DNA from: Psychrobacter sp. I-STPA10
GTDB taxonomy: Bacteria > Pseudomonadota > Gammaproteobacteria > Pseudomonadales > Moraxellaceae
Assembly (NCBI RefSeq): GCF_021012795.1
Contig: NZ_VFYU01000009.1
Location: 1-59,828 of the forward strand
Direction of reading: 5' to 3'
DNA: 59,828 nt
The number at the start of each line of letters is the position of its first letter. Positions within the stretch are counted from its first letter, which is position 1. Both the position numbers and the translations under genes were made by a program. This document shows positions 1 through 8,141 of this stretch, one piece after another. The notes under the pieces were generated by a model that made no database searches, was not told where the DNA came from, and saw only the letters and a program-made list of their open reading frames with translations.

Positions 1-5
1 TATAG

Positions 6-572
6 TCAATTCAAAACAAAAGAGTTATAGTAAGGACAAATATCATAAAATAATTTAGATAAATCGTTTTCTAACCAACCTTTACGTAAAGATTTCACGT
101 TTCCCCACTTCTTTTCAATAGGATTTAAATCAGGACTATAAGGAGGTAGGAACAACACACGATGACCATGTCTATTAAAAAGACGTGTTACTTTCTTATG
201 GAAGCTGGCATTATCCATGACAATGACGCATTTAGTATTAAGCCTCGGAATTAAGGTGTTCTTACACCAACTACGAAATACTTTTGAGTTAATGTTTTGT
301 TTAAAGTAATCAATAGCAAACAAGGTTTTATTATAGAGTGCACCTATAACATTTGTTCTGCTACGAGCTTGCCAATTATAACTATCAATACAAGGTTTGC
401 CGATAGCGCTATAGCCAAAAGGACGTATGACTTCCTGCTCAAAACCGCTCTCATCCATATATACTATGGGAAATCCTTGCTTTTGATAAAAAGCTAGCTT
501 AGCTTGATACTCTGCTCTTTTAATCAGACAAGCTTTTGGATGGCTTAAGGTCTTTTTTTTGAGTGATACCAA
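6..572 (-). CDS. IS630 transposase, catalytic DDE frame (orfB)
   Basis: A 188-residue DDE endonuclease domain. The first Asp lies in VYMDESGFE, the second in VIVMDNASFHKK, and the Glu in LPPYSPDLNPIEKKWG, the classic IS630/Tc1-like signature. It overlaps orfA by 53 bases in the -1 frame, and is probably translated only as an OrfA-OrfB fusion through slippage at A AAA AAA G (coding-strand A run at 553-560). No internal stops or truncation are visible, so the element may be active. Confidence 0.88.
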   Translation of the reverse strand: MVSLKKKTLSHPKACLIKRAEYQAKLAFYQKQGFPIVYMDESGFEQEVIRPFGYSAIGKPCIDSYNWQARSRTNVIGALYNKTLFAIDYFKQNINSKVFRSWCKNTLIPRLNTKCVIVMDNASFHKKVTRLFNRHGHRVLFLPPYSPDLNPIEKKWGNVKSLRKGWLENDLSKLFYDICPYYNSFVLN

Positions 573-849
573 GGCGTTTTAGTGCGACACAGATACCTGA
601 AGTGCTACATCCTAAACGTCTTGCACGTTCATAATGATAGCTGTCTGGATGGTTCTCTACATCTTTAAGTAAAGCGTCATTAGCAATTTTAGTCGGTTCG
701 ATATTGCGTGTTTTCTTGCTATATAACCGTTTTTTCCATTTCTGGATGGTGGTTGGACTGATATCATATTCTTGAACAGCTTCTTTAAAGGTCATTCCCT
801 TTTCTAAGCTTTTTAATACTTGTTTGCGAAATTCTAAAGAGTATGTCAT
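520..849 (-). CDS. IS630 transposase, N-terminal frame (orfA)
   Basis: A 109-residue protein with a helix-turn-helix of the IS630 type: residues about 1-40 hold the EFRKQVL and EAVQEYDISPTTIQKWKKRL segments, followed by a second DNA-binding-like half (ERARRLGCSTSGICVALKRLGIT). It should bind the terminal inverted repeats. The frame ends just after the A8 run shared with the catalytic frame, so the full transposase probably arises by -1 ribosomal slippage there. The product alone would lack catalytic residues. Confidence 0.85.
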   Translation of the reverse strand: MTYSLEFRKQVLKSLEKGMTFKEAVQEYDISPTTIQKWKKRLYSKKTRNIEPTKIANDALLKDVENHPDSYHYERARRLGCSTSGICVALKRLGITQKKDLKPSKSLSD

Positions 850-985
850 TGGTTTCCTAATTTTTGGTTCTTTGAATGACTTTATAACATTTTTAGTATG
901 AATTGACTATATGTGAAGGAGAACACTATTGAAAATACTAGCCAAATCTCAATATAGTTAATATCAATAATTTTAATAATATTAT

Positions 986-1804
986 TTACCGCCCCATAAA
1001 CGTCGCCTCACGTTTCTCAATCATCGCCATCACCCCTTCTTTGGCATCTTCTGAATGGAACAATGCAGGTAGATAACCATGCAGTTCTGCAAATGCCTGT
1101 TTATTGCCCTCTACCCTTGCCGTTTGTGCCGATGTTAATAACGACTTCACTGCCAGTGGTGCAGACTGAGCAATCTCTTGTGCCATTGCAAGTCCACGCT
1201 CATATTGTGTACCTTTTGCCACCACCTCACTAACCAGATTGAGCCTATCTGCTGTTGTCGCATCAAATGGCTTACCTGTCAGTAAATACGGCATTGCCTT
1301 TTGCCAGCCCGATGCCTGCACAAAACGTACTGTTGCCCCACCAAACGGCATGATACCACGTTGTACCTCCATCTGGGCAAAGTTGCAATCCTCACTGGCG
1401 ATGACCACATCACTATTTAGCATCAGCTCAATCCCTGCGGTAAAGCATGTACCCTGCACTGCTACCACCACAGGCTTAGTGCGACGTTTACCACTAACAC
1501 CCCACGGGTCAATTTGCGTCTCATCAAAGGCAAAAATGCCCTTATCTAATTTATCCTGCAACTCCATCAAATCCAGCCCTGCGGTGAAATGCTCACCATG
1601 TGCAAATATCAACGCACAGCGTAGCGCATCGTTATTTTCATATTCAGTCAAAGCAGTAGATAGCTGACTAATCATATGGCTATCAAAGGCATTGCGTTTG
1701 TCAGCACGGTTTAGCCCAATGAGGCAGACATGACCTTGCACTTCCACGCTTAAGCGAGTGTAGTCAGTTTCAGAGTGTGAGTTAGGGTTCAAAGTTGTCA
1801 TCAT
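986..1804 (-). CDS. Crotonase / enoyl-CoA hydratase family protein
   Basis: A 272-residue single-domain crotonase-fold protein. Visible family features are the first oxyanion-hole region (FTAGLDLMEL, about residues 72-81), a long linker, then VVAVQGTCFTAGIELML, where the second oxyanion-hole glycine lies, followed by QMEVQRGIMPFGGA. The usual acidic hydratase residues are not clearly in place, so the reaction (hydratase, isomerase or other acyl-CoA chemistry) is open. It stands alone between the IS element and the divergent rlmF. An in-frame ATG one codon later is equally possible as the start. Confidence 0.85.
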   Translation of the reverse strand: MMTTLNPNSHSETDYTRLSVEVQGHVCLIGLNRADKRNAFDSHMISQLSTALTEYENNDALRCALIFAHGEHFTAGLDLMELQDKLDKGIFAFDETQIDPWGVSGKRRTKPVVVAVQGTCFTAGIELMLNSDVVIASEDCNFAQMEVQRGIMPFGGATVRFVQASGWQKAMPYLLTGKPFDATTADRLNLVSEVVAKGTQYERGLAMAQEIAQSAPLAVKSLLTSAQTARVEGNKQAFAELHGYLPALFHSEDAKEGVMAMIEKREATFMGR

Positions 1805-2029
1805 AGTTATCCTTAATAAGAATAGTTTTTATTTAATTATCTCTACCTTCAATATAAATGCCATAACTTGCTAACGCAAGCGCATAACACAGCCTTGAAC
1901 GGCAATAAGGTGACGCATCAGCCACAATATTCCCCTTACCATGTATTAGCCCTAGTTAAACTAAATAGTAATTTTTATAAATACTCTTATATATATCAAT
2001 TTTTATAAATGGTTTGCTACAATACCCGC

Positions 2030-2986
2030 ATGAATATATCCAAAAAAAAATCAGCTTCTTCCCTACACCCTCGCAATCCGCATCAGGGTCGCTATGACTT
2101 TGAGGCATTAACGCGTGCCTTACCCAAGTTGGCACAATACAGCATCAAAAACCCAAATGGTAAGCCGACCATTGACTTTAATGATGCACAAGCGGTGATT
2201 ACCCTAAACCAAGCCTTATTAGCACATCATTACGGCATCAAGTTTTGGGATTTACCCCAAGGCTTTTTATGTCCCCCCATTCCCAGTCGTGCCGATTATA
2301 TTCATCATATTGCTGATTTGCTAAATAGCAGTGATGACAGCACTGACTACTCTACTACCATAGCTGATAAAGGCGTTCATGCCCTTGATATTGGCACAGG
2401 GGCAAGTTGTATTTATCCAATTATTGGCGTACAAGCATACAGTTGGCGATTTACCGCCAGTGACATAGACCCCATCTCAGTCAATACCGCCAAGCTGATT
2501 TGCCAAAGTAATGCACCACTAAAAAACAAAATCAGCATCAAACAGCAAACCAACCCTCAGCATATCTTTTATGGCATCATTGGCAAGCACGACTATTTTG
2601 ATATCACCATTTGTAATCCACCGTTTCATGCATCTTTAGAGCAAGCACAATCTGCCAATCAACGCAAACGCAATAACCTTAAAAGACACCGTCAACAACG
2701 CTCAAAACCTCTGCATAATAAAGAAAATAGCACTGACTTAAATTTTGGTGGGCAAAAAGCCGAGCTATGGTGCGAAGGTGGTGAATTGGGCTTTATCAGT
2801 CAGATGATTAGCGAGAGTGTGGATTTTTCTCATCAGGTAGGCTGGTTTACCACATTGGTATCGAAATCAGAAAATATTGCTCCGCTCAAAAAACATCTCG
2901 CTCAAAGCCAAGCCAAACGTGTCGAAGTGATTGCGATGCAACATGGGCAAAAGAAAACCCGCATTTTGGCATGGCGATTTAACTAA
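2030..2986 (+). CDS. rlmF: 23S rRNA (adenine-N6) methyltransferase RlmF
   Basis: Methylates N6 of A1618 (E. coli numbering) of 23S rRNA with S-adenosylmethionine. The N-terminal [12 protein letters not shown] and [20 protein letters not shown] segments are typical RlmF signatures; the SAM loop is [12 protein letters not shown], and the catalytic ICNPPFHAS motif is present. The linker after the NPPF motif is rich in Lys, Arg and Asn. I prefer the ATG at 2030 (MNISKKK) over an ATG seven codons upstream because family members start with a short basic tail. Monocistronic and divergent from the crotonase gene. Confidence 0.92.
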   Translation: MNISKKKSASSLHPRNPHQGRYDFEALTRALPKLAQYSIKNPNGKPTIDFNDAQAVITLNQALLAHHYGIKFWDLPQGFLCPPIPSRADYIHHIADLLNSSDDSTDYSTTIADKGVHALDIGTGASCIYPIIGVQAYSWRFTASDIDPISVNTAKLICQSNAPLKNKISIKQQTNPQHIFYGIIGKHDYFDITICNPPFHASLEQAQSANQRKRNNLKRHRQQRSKPLHNKENSTDLNFGGQKAELWCEGGELGFISQMISESVDFSHQVGWFTTLVSKSENIAPLKKHLAQSQAKRVEVIAMQHGQKKTRILAWRFN

Positions 2987-3167
2987 ACCTTATATTTTTA
3001 CGAAACCATGTGCTGTTAACAAAATCATGATATTTTAATAAATCCCCTGCATTTTAATGAGATGATGGTATGAAAATCAGTTGCCCGCCAATAGCAGCAA
3101 TGCTAATCTAAACTACTCTTTTAATTTAGGTTATATTTTTTTCACTCTTATTAACGTGGATTATGTC

Positions 3168-3863
3168 ATGGATTTTTGGCAAGGATTTTTAGTCATTACC
3201 AGTGTGCATCTGCTTGCTGCTGCTTCACCTGGACCTGATTTTGTACTGGTTTCACAGCAGACGCTCACCAAAGGGCGACGCATTGGCTTATGGACAAGCT
3301 TTGGTATCACCCTCGGTTTAGGGGTGCATGTCATTTATTCGGTATTGGGTTTAGCTGCCGTTATTGCACATTCACAACCTTTATTGACCGCCATTAAGTA
3401 TTTAGGTGGGGCTTATCTCATGTATCTGGGTTGGCAAGGGATACGCTCACAACCAAAGCAAATAGAAGATATTAAAATAGAAACCACACCTACCGAGCTT
3501 GTAGGCTCAGCAGAACCGCTAAAAGATACCTCACAAAACCATCAATCAAGTCATCATTCAAGCCAAAGTATCATGACTTATATCCGTCGAGGCTTTTTGT
3601 GCAATGTGTTTAACCCCAAAGCACCGATTTATTTTGTGGCTATTTTTACCTTGGTTTTATCACCTGACATGCCCACATGGCAATTGGCTGTCTATGGGGT
3701 ATGGATGATGGTGCTACAAATGGCATGGTTTAGTACAGTGGTGATGATGCTGTCTATTCCTGCGATTAATCGACGCTTTCAAAAGTCGGCACACTGGGTC
3801 GATAGAGTTTTGGGTGGGGCAATGATGGCATTAGGGCTTAATTTAATCTTACGTAAAGTTTAA
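3168..3863 (+). CDS. LysE/RhtB-family amino acid exporter
   Basis: An inner-membrane exporter with about six hydrophobic segments. The N-terminal SPGPDFVLVSQQTL matches the LysE/RhtB signature and NPKAPIYFVAIF is the second conserved block. A hydrophilic Ser/His/Gln-rich loop (ending NHQSSHHSSQS) separates the halves. The start at 3168 (MDFWQGF) places the signature close to the N terminus as in the family; an upstream TTG start would add an unusual 29-residue leader. Substrate cannot be assigned. A distant relative lies at 55837. Confidence 0.86.
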   Translation: MDFWQGFLVITSVHLLAAASPGPDFVLVSQQTLTKGRRIGLWTSFGITLGLGVHVIYSVLGLAAVIAHSQPLLTAIKYLGGAYLMYLGWQGIRSQPKQIEDIKIETTPTELVGSAEPLKDTSQNHQSSHHSSQSIMTYIRRGFLCNVFNPKAPIYFVAIFTLVLSPDMPTWQLAVYGVWMMVLQMAWFSTVVMMLSIPAINRRFQKSAHWVDRVLGGAMMALGLNLILRKV

Positions 3864-3997
3864 TATATTAGGCTTATTAGTGGTAACTAGTTATTATCTA
3901 TAGGCATTGCAAAATAACCTTGATACTGTAAAAATAAGATATCAAAGCTTAGAATAAAATGACTAATCAATTATTTTTTTAAAATAAGGATAGAAAT

Positions 3998-4186
3998 ATG
4001 CGTCTCATCATAGCCATACTGTTACCATTTTTATTGTTCTTTACTATTGGCAGACCCATTGCAGGCATTATTTGTTTAATATTACAAGTAACCCTCATTG
4101 GTTGGTTACCTGCTGCTATTTGGGCGGTCTATGCTTTAAGCCAATACAAAACTGACCAAAAAATTGCCAGAGCTGGACTTAGATAA
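3998..4186 (+). CDS. YqaE/Pmp3-family small membrane protein
   Basis: A 62-residue peptide with two hydrophobic helices (IIAILLPFLLFFTIG and IICLILQVTLIGWLPAAIWAVYAL) and a short basic tail. The LxxTLIGWLPAxIWAxYAL pattern resembles the Pmp3/YqaE proteolipid family, which in other organisms is tied to membrane stress and ion homeostasis; its function here is inferred only. AAGGA lies at 3987-3991, seven bases before the ATG. The parS-like palindrome at 4200 follows the stop codon. Confidence 0.7.
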   Translation: MRLIIAILLPFLLFFTIGRPIAGIICLILQVTLIGWLPAAIWAVYALSQYKTDQKIARAGLR

Positions 4187-4199
4187 CCCTTAAATAGAT

Positions 4200-4215
4200 T
4201 GTTTCACATGAAACA
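4200..4215. promoter_or_regulatory. parS-like site
   Basis: TGTTTCACATGAAACA is a perfect palindrome-like arm pair with one central change from TGTTTCACGTGAAACA, the ParB-binding site known from other bacteria. It lies between the Pmp3-like gene and a Correia-like element and is the leftmost site seen. No T-run follows, so it is unlikely to be a terminator. Confidence 0.6.
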
Positions 4216-4221
4216 ATCTAC

Positions 4222-4329
4222 TATAGTCAGCGCAGTTATAAACTGATACATGGCAGGTGGGTGTAGATAGTTCGGTTGTATAGCAAACAAGCCTAACACC
4301 GTAACAGTTATCCAGTTCGTTGACTGATA
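4222..4329. repeat. Diverged Correia-like miniature element
   Basis: This 108-bp segment starts TATAGTC and ends GACTGATA, the same length as the copy at 12725. Its centre, GTAGATAGT then TTGTAT and later TAACACCGT, lines up with CAGATAGT...GTAGTACA...TAACACCGT of that copy. The outer stems differ: AGTTATAAACTGATAC faces GTAACAGTTAT. It is probably an old or recombinant copy and lies between convergent yqaE-like and thrC transcripts. Confidence 0.6.
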
Positions 4330-4347
4330 TCTGCAAAAAACCATAAA

Positions 4348-4380
4348 AAAAGCCAATATCCATGATAGATATTGGCTTTT
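4348..4380 (-). terminator. Terminator of thrC
   Basis: Arms AAAAGCCAATATC and GATATTGGCTTTT enclose a 7-base loop. With A and T runs on both sides it can act on either strand, but it sits just downstream of leftward thrC. Confidence 0.8.
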
Positions 4381-4422
4381 ATTTTGTGAATCCAAGTAGA
4401 AGTAAAAAAACTGACTACTTTA

Positions 4423-5838
4423 TTAACTGGGCTGAACCACCTTACGAATTTCATCAGCAACCAATTCTGCATTATTATCTAATACCAATACATGCTGCTC
4501 TAAATCTTCTAGTCCTTCGGTGTGGGCTGGACGCTCAATGTCGATTTCACCCACTGCTTCAACGATGGTATCAGCAAACTTCACTGGCAATGCGGTTTCA
4601 GCACAGACAATCACCTCACCGTCTTTTTGTAACTCTTTGGCGACTTTTACCCCATCGGCTGTATGTGGGTCAATTAAATCATTATAAGTGCTATACAAAT
4701 CTTTGATGGTTGCCAAACGGTCAGCATGGGTTGACTTACCTGAGGCAAAGCCATAACGGCTATTTACCAATTCTTGTACATCGGATAAATCAAAACCCGT
4801 TCCCGATTTCACTCCATCAAATAACTGATGCACGCGAGCGGTATTTTTATCAAGCAATAAATAGATAAAACGCTCAAAGTTAGAGGCTTTAGAAATATCC
4901 ATAGAGGGGCTAGAGGTGACATAGGTTTTATCAGCAGGGCGTGGGTTGTATGCCCCTTGATTAAAGAAGTCGTTAAGTACGTCATTTTCATTAGTGGCAA
5001 CGATTAAGCGCTCAATCGGCAAGCCCATCTCACGGGCAATATGCCCTGCACAGATATTACCAAAGTTACCTGATGGCACACAAAAACTCACTTTTTCATC
5101 ATTGCTGTTAGTTACTGCAAAATAAGCTTTAAAGTAATAAACAATCTGTGCCAAGATGCGACCCCAGTTAATTGAATTGACTGTACCTAAGCTATATTTG
5201 GCTTTAAAATCTGCATCTTGTTGCAAGGCTTTGACAATATCTTGGCAATCATCAAACATGCCTTTAATGGCGATATTATGAATGTTGGCATCATCAAGGC
5301 TATACATCTGCGCTCGCTGAAACGCACTCATTTTGCCATGTGGTGAGAGCATAAATACTTCGATATTATCTTTACCACGCAGCGCATATTCAGCAGCACT
5401 GCCTGTATCGCCACTGGTCGCCCCAATGATGGTTAAACGCTCGCCTTTTTGTTTTAGCACATATTCAAAGGCATTGCCCAAAAACTGCATCGCCACATCT
5501 TTAAATGCCAATGTCGGACCATTGGATAACCCTAAAATATACAAATTATCCTCAAGTTTGCGTACTGGAGTAATGTCCTCACTACCAAAAACTTTGGTCG
5601 TATAAGTACGATTAATAATATCAGCTAAATCAGCCTCATCAATGTCAGTAGCAAACAGTCGCATGATGGCTAAGGCAAGCTGTGGGTAGCTAAGATTACG
5701 CCACTCATTTAACGTCGCATTATCTATCTGTGGATAGCTTTCTGGGAGCATTAAGCCACCATCAGGGGCAAGCCCCATCAGTAGCACATCGCTAAAATCC
5801 ATCGGTTCAGTTTGACCACGGGTACTGATATATTTCAT
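4423..5838 (-). CDS. thrC: Threonine synthase
   Basis: A PLP enzyme converting O-phosphohomoserine to threonine. The N-terminal MKYISTRGQ is the usual ThrC beginning; the PLP lysine is in GPTLAFKDVAMQF, GATSGDTGSAAEYAL is the phosphate-binding loop, and FCVPSGNFGNICAGHIAREMGLP follows. The length of 471 residues is normal for the long proteobacterial class. The gene stands alone rather than after a homoserine dehydrogenase gene, with a strong hairpin beyond its stop. Confidence 0.96.
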   Translation of the reverse strand: MKYISTRGQTEPMDFSDVLLMGLAPDGGLMLPESYPQIDNATLNEWRNLSYPQLALAIMRLFATDIDEADLADIINRTYTTKVFGSEDITPVRKLEDNLYILGLSNGPTLAFKDVAMQFLGNAFEYVLKQKGERLTIIGATSGDTGSAAEYALRGKDNIEVFMLSPHGKMSAFQRAQMYSLDDANIHNIAIKGMFDDCQDIVKALQQDADFKAKYSLGTVNSINWGRILAQIVYYFKAYFAVTNSNDEKVSFCVPSGNFGNICAGHIAREMGLPIERLIVATNENDVLNDFFNQGAYNPRPADKTYVTSSPSMDISKASNFERFIYLLLDKNTARVHQLFDGVKSGTGFDLSDVQELVNSRYGFASGKSTHADRLATIKDLYSTYNDLIDPHTADGVKVAKELQKDGEVIVCAETALPVKFADTIVEAVGEIDIERPAHTEGLEDLEQHVLVLDNNAELVADEIRKVVQPS

Positions 5839-5864
5839 TTAGATTTCCTAGTTTTGTTTAAGAT

Positions 5865-6281
5865 TTATAGAGTAGTATTGAGTAACTGGAATAATTCAGA
5901 ATTTGATGCTTTTTTATCAAAGGTTAGGGTAATATCATATTGATTATTTTGAGCGACACAACCAATAAGCAAATCTGATAAATCATAAGTATTGCCTTTA
6001 GCCAACTGCAAACAACGTTGTATGCTTGTTTGATATTCAATTTCCAAAATGCTTAAATTTAATATATTAGTAATAGCTTCAATCACCTCATCTCGTGAAA
6101 AATCATAGCAAGACAACAACACCCACATTAGCTCTAATATGACCAATGAAGATACAAAAAGTGTATTTTTTTGCTCATAGCAGCTCTGCATCAACTCATA
6201 GACGCACTGACTTTGTTTTGGGTTATCATCAACCAATAACCTAACCAATACATTGGTATCAATCGCTTTTTTTATCAACAT
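5865..6281 (-). CDS. PIN-domain toxin, VapC-like
   Basis: A PIN-domain ribonuclease: the first acidic residue is in AIDTNVLVRLLVDD, a conserved Glu is in VILELMWVL, Asp in YDLSDLLIGCVA and a final Asp in LTFDKKA. The family cleaves RNA, often initiator tRNA or rRNA. I chose ATG 6281 (MLIKKAIDTN) because the PIN motif then sits at the N terminus and the antitoxin stop lies one base upstream, a coupled arrangement. No solo promoter is apparent. Confidence 0.85.
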   Translation of the reverse strand: MLIKKAIDTNVLVRLLVDDNPKQSQCVYELMQSCYEQKNTLFVSSLVILELMWVLLSCYDFSRDEVIEAITNILNLSILEIEYQTSIQRCLQLAKGNTYDLSDLLIGCVAQNNQYDITLTFDKKASNSELFQLLNTTL

Positions 6282-6282
6282 A

Positions 6283-6558
6283 TTATGACCAATTCTCACG
6301 TAAATGATGTGCAATAGCATCATTCATCTGCTCAACACTGACTGTTTTTTTATCCCGCCGAGCAAATTTACCAAAAATAGCATCCAACTCATTATTTTTG
6401 GATGCTATTTTGGATGTTTGCATTGTTTTGGTGGCGGTTGCTTTAGGAGCTAACTGTGGACGCAATACCGACTGAATGTATTCACTGATATTATTCTCGC
6501 CTACCTCTTTGACCAAATCTTGATAAAAGTCTTCATCAAATTCTAAAGTCACTTGCAT
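6283..6558 (-). CDS. VapB-like antitoxin
   Basis: A 91-residue acidic and charged protein located one base ahead of the PIN toxin. The N-terminal MQVTLEFDEDFYQDLVKEV resembles the beta strand and helix of ribbon-helix-helix antitoxins, and the C-terminal tail (about residues 60-91) is a plausible toxin-binding segment. It probably neutralises the toxin and represses the operon. It is recognised mainly by position and size. Confidence 0.7.
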   Translation of the reverse strand: MQVTLEFDEDFYQDLVKEVGENNISEYIQSVLRPQLAPKATATKTMQTSKIASKNNELDAIFGKFARRDKKTVSVEQMNDAIAHHLRENWS

Positions 6559-6583
6559 GGTAATTTCCCCTTATTTGTTTTTA

Positions 6584-8140
6584 TCAGCTTTCAGTCATCA
6601 CTTTTTGCAATAACGCAAAATAAAACCCATCACCGCTATTCTCCACTAAAGGTAAGCCCAATGACAGACACTGTCGACCAATGTCTTGTTTAATGCCCCA
6701 ATTACAGCCTACATCATCAAATTCTATCACTTGTGTGTCCGTATGGCGACTGATAAAGGCTTGCATCTGCTCGACATTTTCTGCCTTTAATATCGAGCAG
6801 GTAACATACAGCAAATAGCCACCTTCATTTAACTGCCCCCATAGATTATCCAAAATCTGCGCTTGTAGTGCCACTGTTTGGGTGATGTCTGCTTCAGTAC
6901 GCAATAGGGCAATGTCGGGATGACGACGTATCACGCCTGTGGCGGTACAAGGGGCGTCCAACAAGATAGCGTCAAAGCCTACGTTGGTTTTAGTTTTAGT
7001 GTTGGTTTCAGTATTCTTTTTACTATCGCTATCTATATTGCTATTTGCCTGCCATGTGGTGGCATCAGCACACAATATCTCTAACCCCAACTCACGCGTA
7101 GAGATAGTGGTAGGCAGTTGCAGTCTTTCTAAATTCTCAAAAATACGGCTATTACGCTTTGGCTCATTGTCTATAGCGGTAATGCTGATGGATACTTTAT
7201 CATCAGTTTGTTTCACGTGAAACTTTGGTGCAAATTTAGATTCGATAAGCTCTAGCCAATGTGCCAGTTTACCACCAGGGGCAGCACAGGCATCAAGTAA
7301 GTTTAATGACTGCTTATTTGCTGTTGAGCCTAAACTTGCCTGCAACACGCTATGTAATATTGGTGCGGCAAGTTGGGCATGTGCATCTTGCACACTAACC
7401 ATACCCTCAGCAAAGTTAGGCAGTTGCCAAATAGGTGTTGGGCTTTGTAGCAATATGGGGTTAACTGTCATGCGAATATTGCTACTCGGCAATGTCATAC
7501 TGGTGGTTAAGTTTAGCAGTTGGGCAGTGAGTTCTGCTTCTGCCAATAGTTGCAAATACTGCTCATTGTTGGCTTGAGTGTGATTGACCCGCAAAAATAT
7601 TGGAGCAGGTTGACGTAAACTTTGAGTCAACTCATCATAATATTCTGCCCAATCTTGCTTAAGCTGTTTGGCTAACCAGTTAGGCAGGCTGTGATTTTTA
7701 TCACATTTTTTGCGAAATTTACTGGGGTTTTTGCTCACTTTTCGCAAGATGGCATTCACTAAGCCAGTGGCTCGAGCTAAGTCGATTTTTTTCACTGCCT
7801 CAACGGTTTCATGAATGGCAGCATGGTCAGCCACTTGCAAATATAACAATTGGGTAATACCTACTTGAATACTGGTGCGTACCGCCAACTCTTCAATAGG
7901 ATTATCAGCAAGGCTATCCAGCAGACGTGCCGTAGCAAACCAATGCCGTAGTGTGGTAAGTAGCAAGGCATGAGCAAAGCCTTTATCCTCACCTTGTAAG
8001 CCATTTAATAAAGGGTCAAGCAAACCTGTTAACGACTGCCCTGCTTGGATAGCGAGCAGAGTTTCGATGACTTTAACACGTACATTGCTTTGGGCTTTGC
8101 TTTGACTAATATTGTTTTGGCTCACTTTACTTTGGCTCAT
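6584..8140 (-). CDS. rsmB: 16S rRNA (cytosine-C5) methyltransferase RsmB
   Basis: Methylates C967 of 16S rRNA. An N-terminal NusB-like helical domain (VRVKVIETLLAIQAG; ATGLVNAILRKV) precedes the Rossmann domain with LDACAAPGGKLAHWL, DAPCTATGVIRRHPDI and the catalytic YVTCSI motif. At 518 residues it exceeds the usual 430: low-complexity inserts rich in Asn, Thr and Lys and a segment containing FHVKQ, encoded by a parS site at 7209, account for this. ATG 8140 follows the fmt stop by one base with AAAGGTGGGG upstream; earlier in-frame starts would overlap fmt. Confidence 0.92.
   Translation of the reverse strand: MSQSKVSQNNISQSKAQSNVRVKVIETLLAIQAGQSLTGLLDPLLNGLQGEDKGFAHALLLTTLRHWFATARLLDSLADNPIEELAVRTSIQVGITQLLYLQVADHAAIHETVEAVKKIDLARATGLVNAILRKVSKNPSKFRKKCDKNHSLPNWLAKQLKQDWAEYYDELTQSLRQPAPIFLRVNHTQANNEQYLQLLAEAELTAQLLNLTTSMTLPSSNIRMTVNPILLQSPTPIWQLPNFAEGMVSVQDAHAQLAAPILHSVLQASLGSTANKQSLNLLDACAAPGGKLAHWLELIESKFAPKFHVKQTDDKVSISITAIDNEPKRNSRIFENLERLQLPTTISTRELGLEILCADATTWQANSNIDSDSKKNTETNTKTKTNVGFDAILLDAPCTATGVIRRHPDIALLRTEADITQTVALQAQILDNLWGQLNEGGYLLYVTCSILKAENVEQMQAFISRHTDTQVIEFDDVGCNWGIKQDIGRQCLSLGLPLVENSGDGFYFALLQKVMTES
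7209..7224. promoter_or_regulatory. parS-like site inside rsmB
   Basis: TGTTTCACGTGAAACT keeps the full 14-base core GTTTCACGTGAAAC. It encodes part of KFHVKQ in a poorly conserved insert of RsmB. Confidence 0.8.
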
Positions 8141-8141
8141 C

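Larger units (their letters stand above)
1..911 (-). mobile_element. Complete IS630-family insertion sequence
   Basis: The element is bounded by inverted ends that both start TATAGTCAATT (1-11, and as its complement at 901-911); the resemblance continues weakly to about position 30. IS630-type elements target TA, which fits the TA at both outer ends. It holds two overlapping leftward reading frames, a helix-turn-helix orfA and a DDE-domain orfB, joined by a run of eight A on the coding strand. The left end coincides with the window edge, so the outer flank cannot be checked. The same TATAGTC end motif recurs in the short elements at 4222, 9536, 12725 and 59597. Confidence 0.85.

Noticed and set aside
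4204..4395. Leftward 63-residue frame
   Set aside because: It spans the thrC terminator and the miniature element, so it is not a gene.
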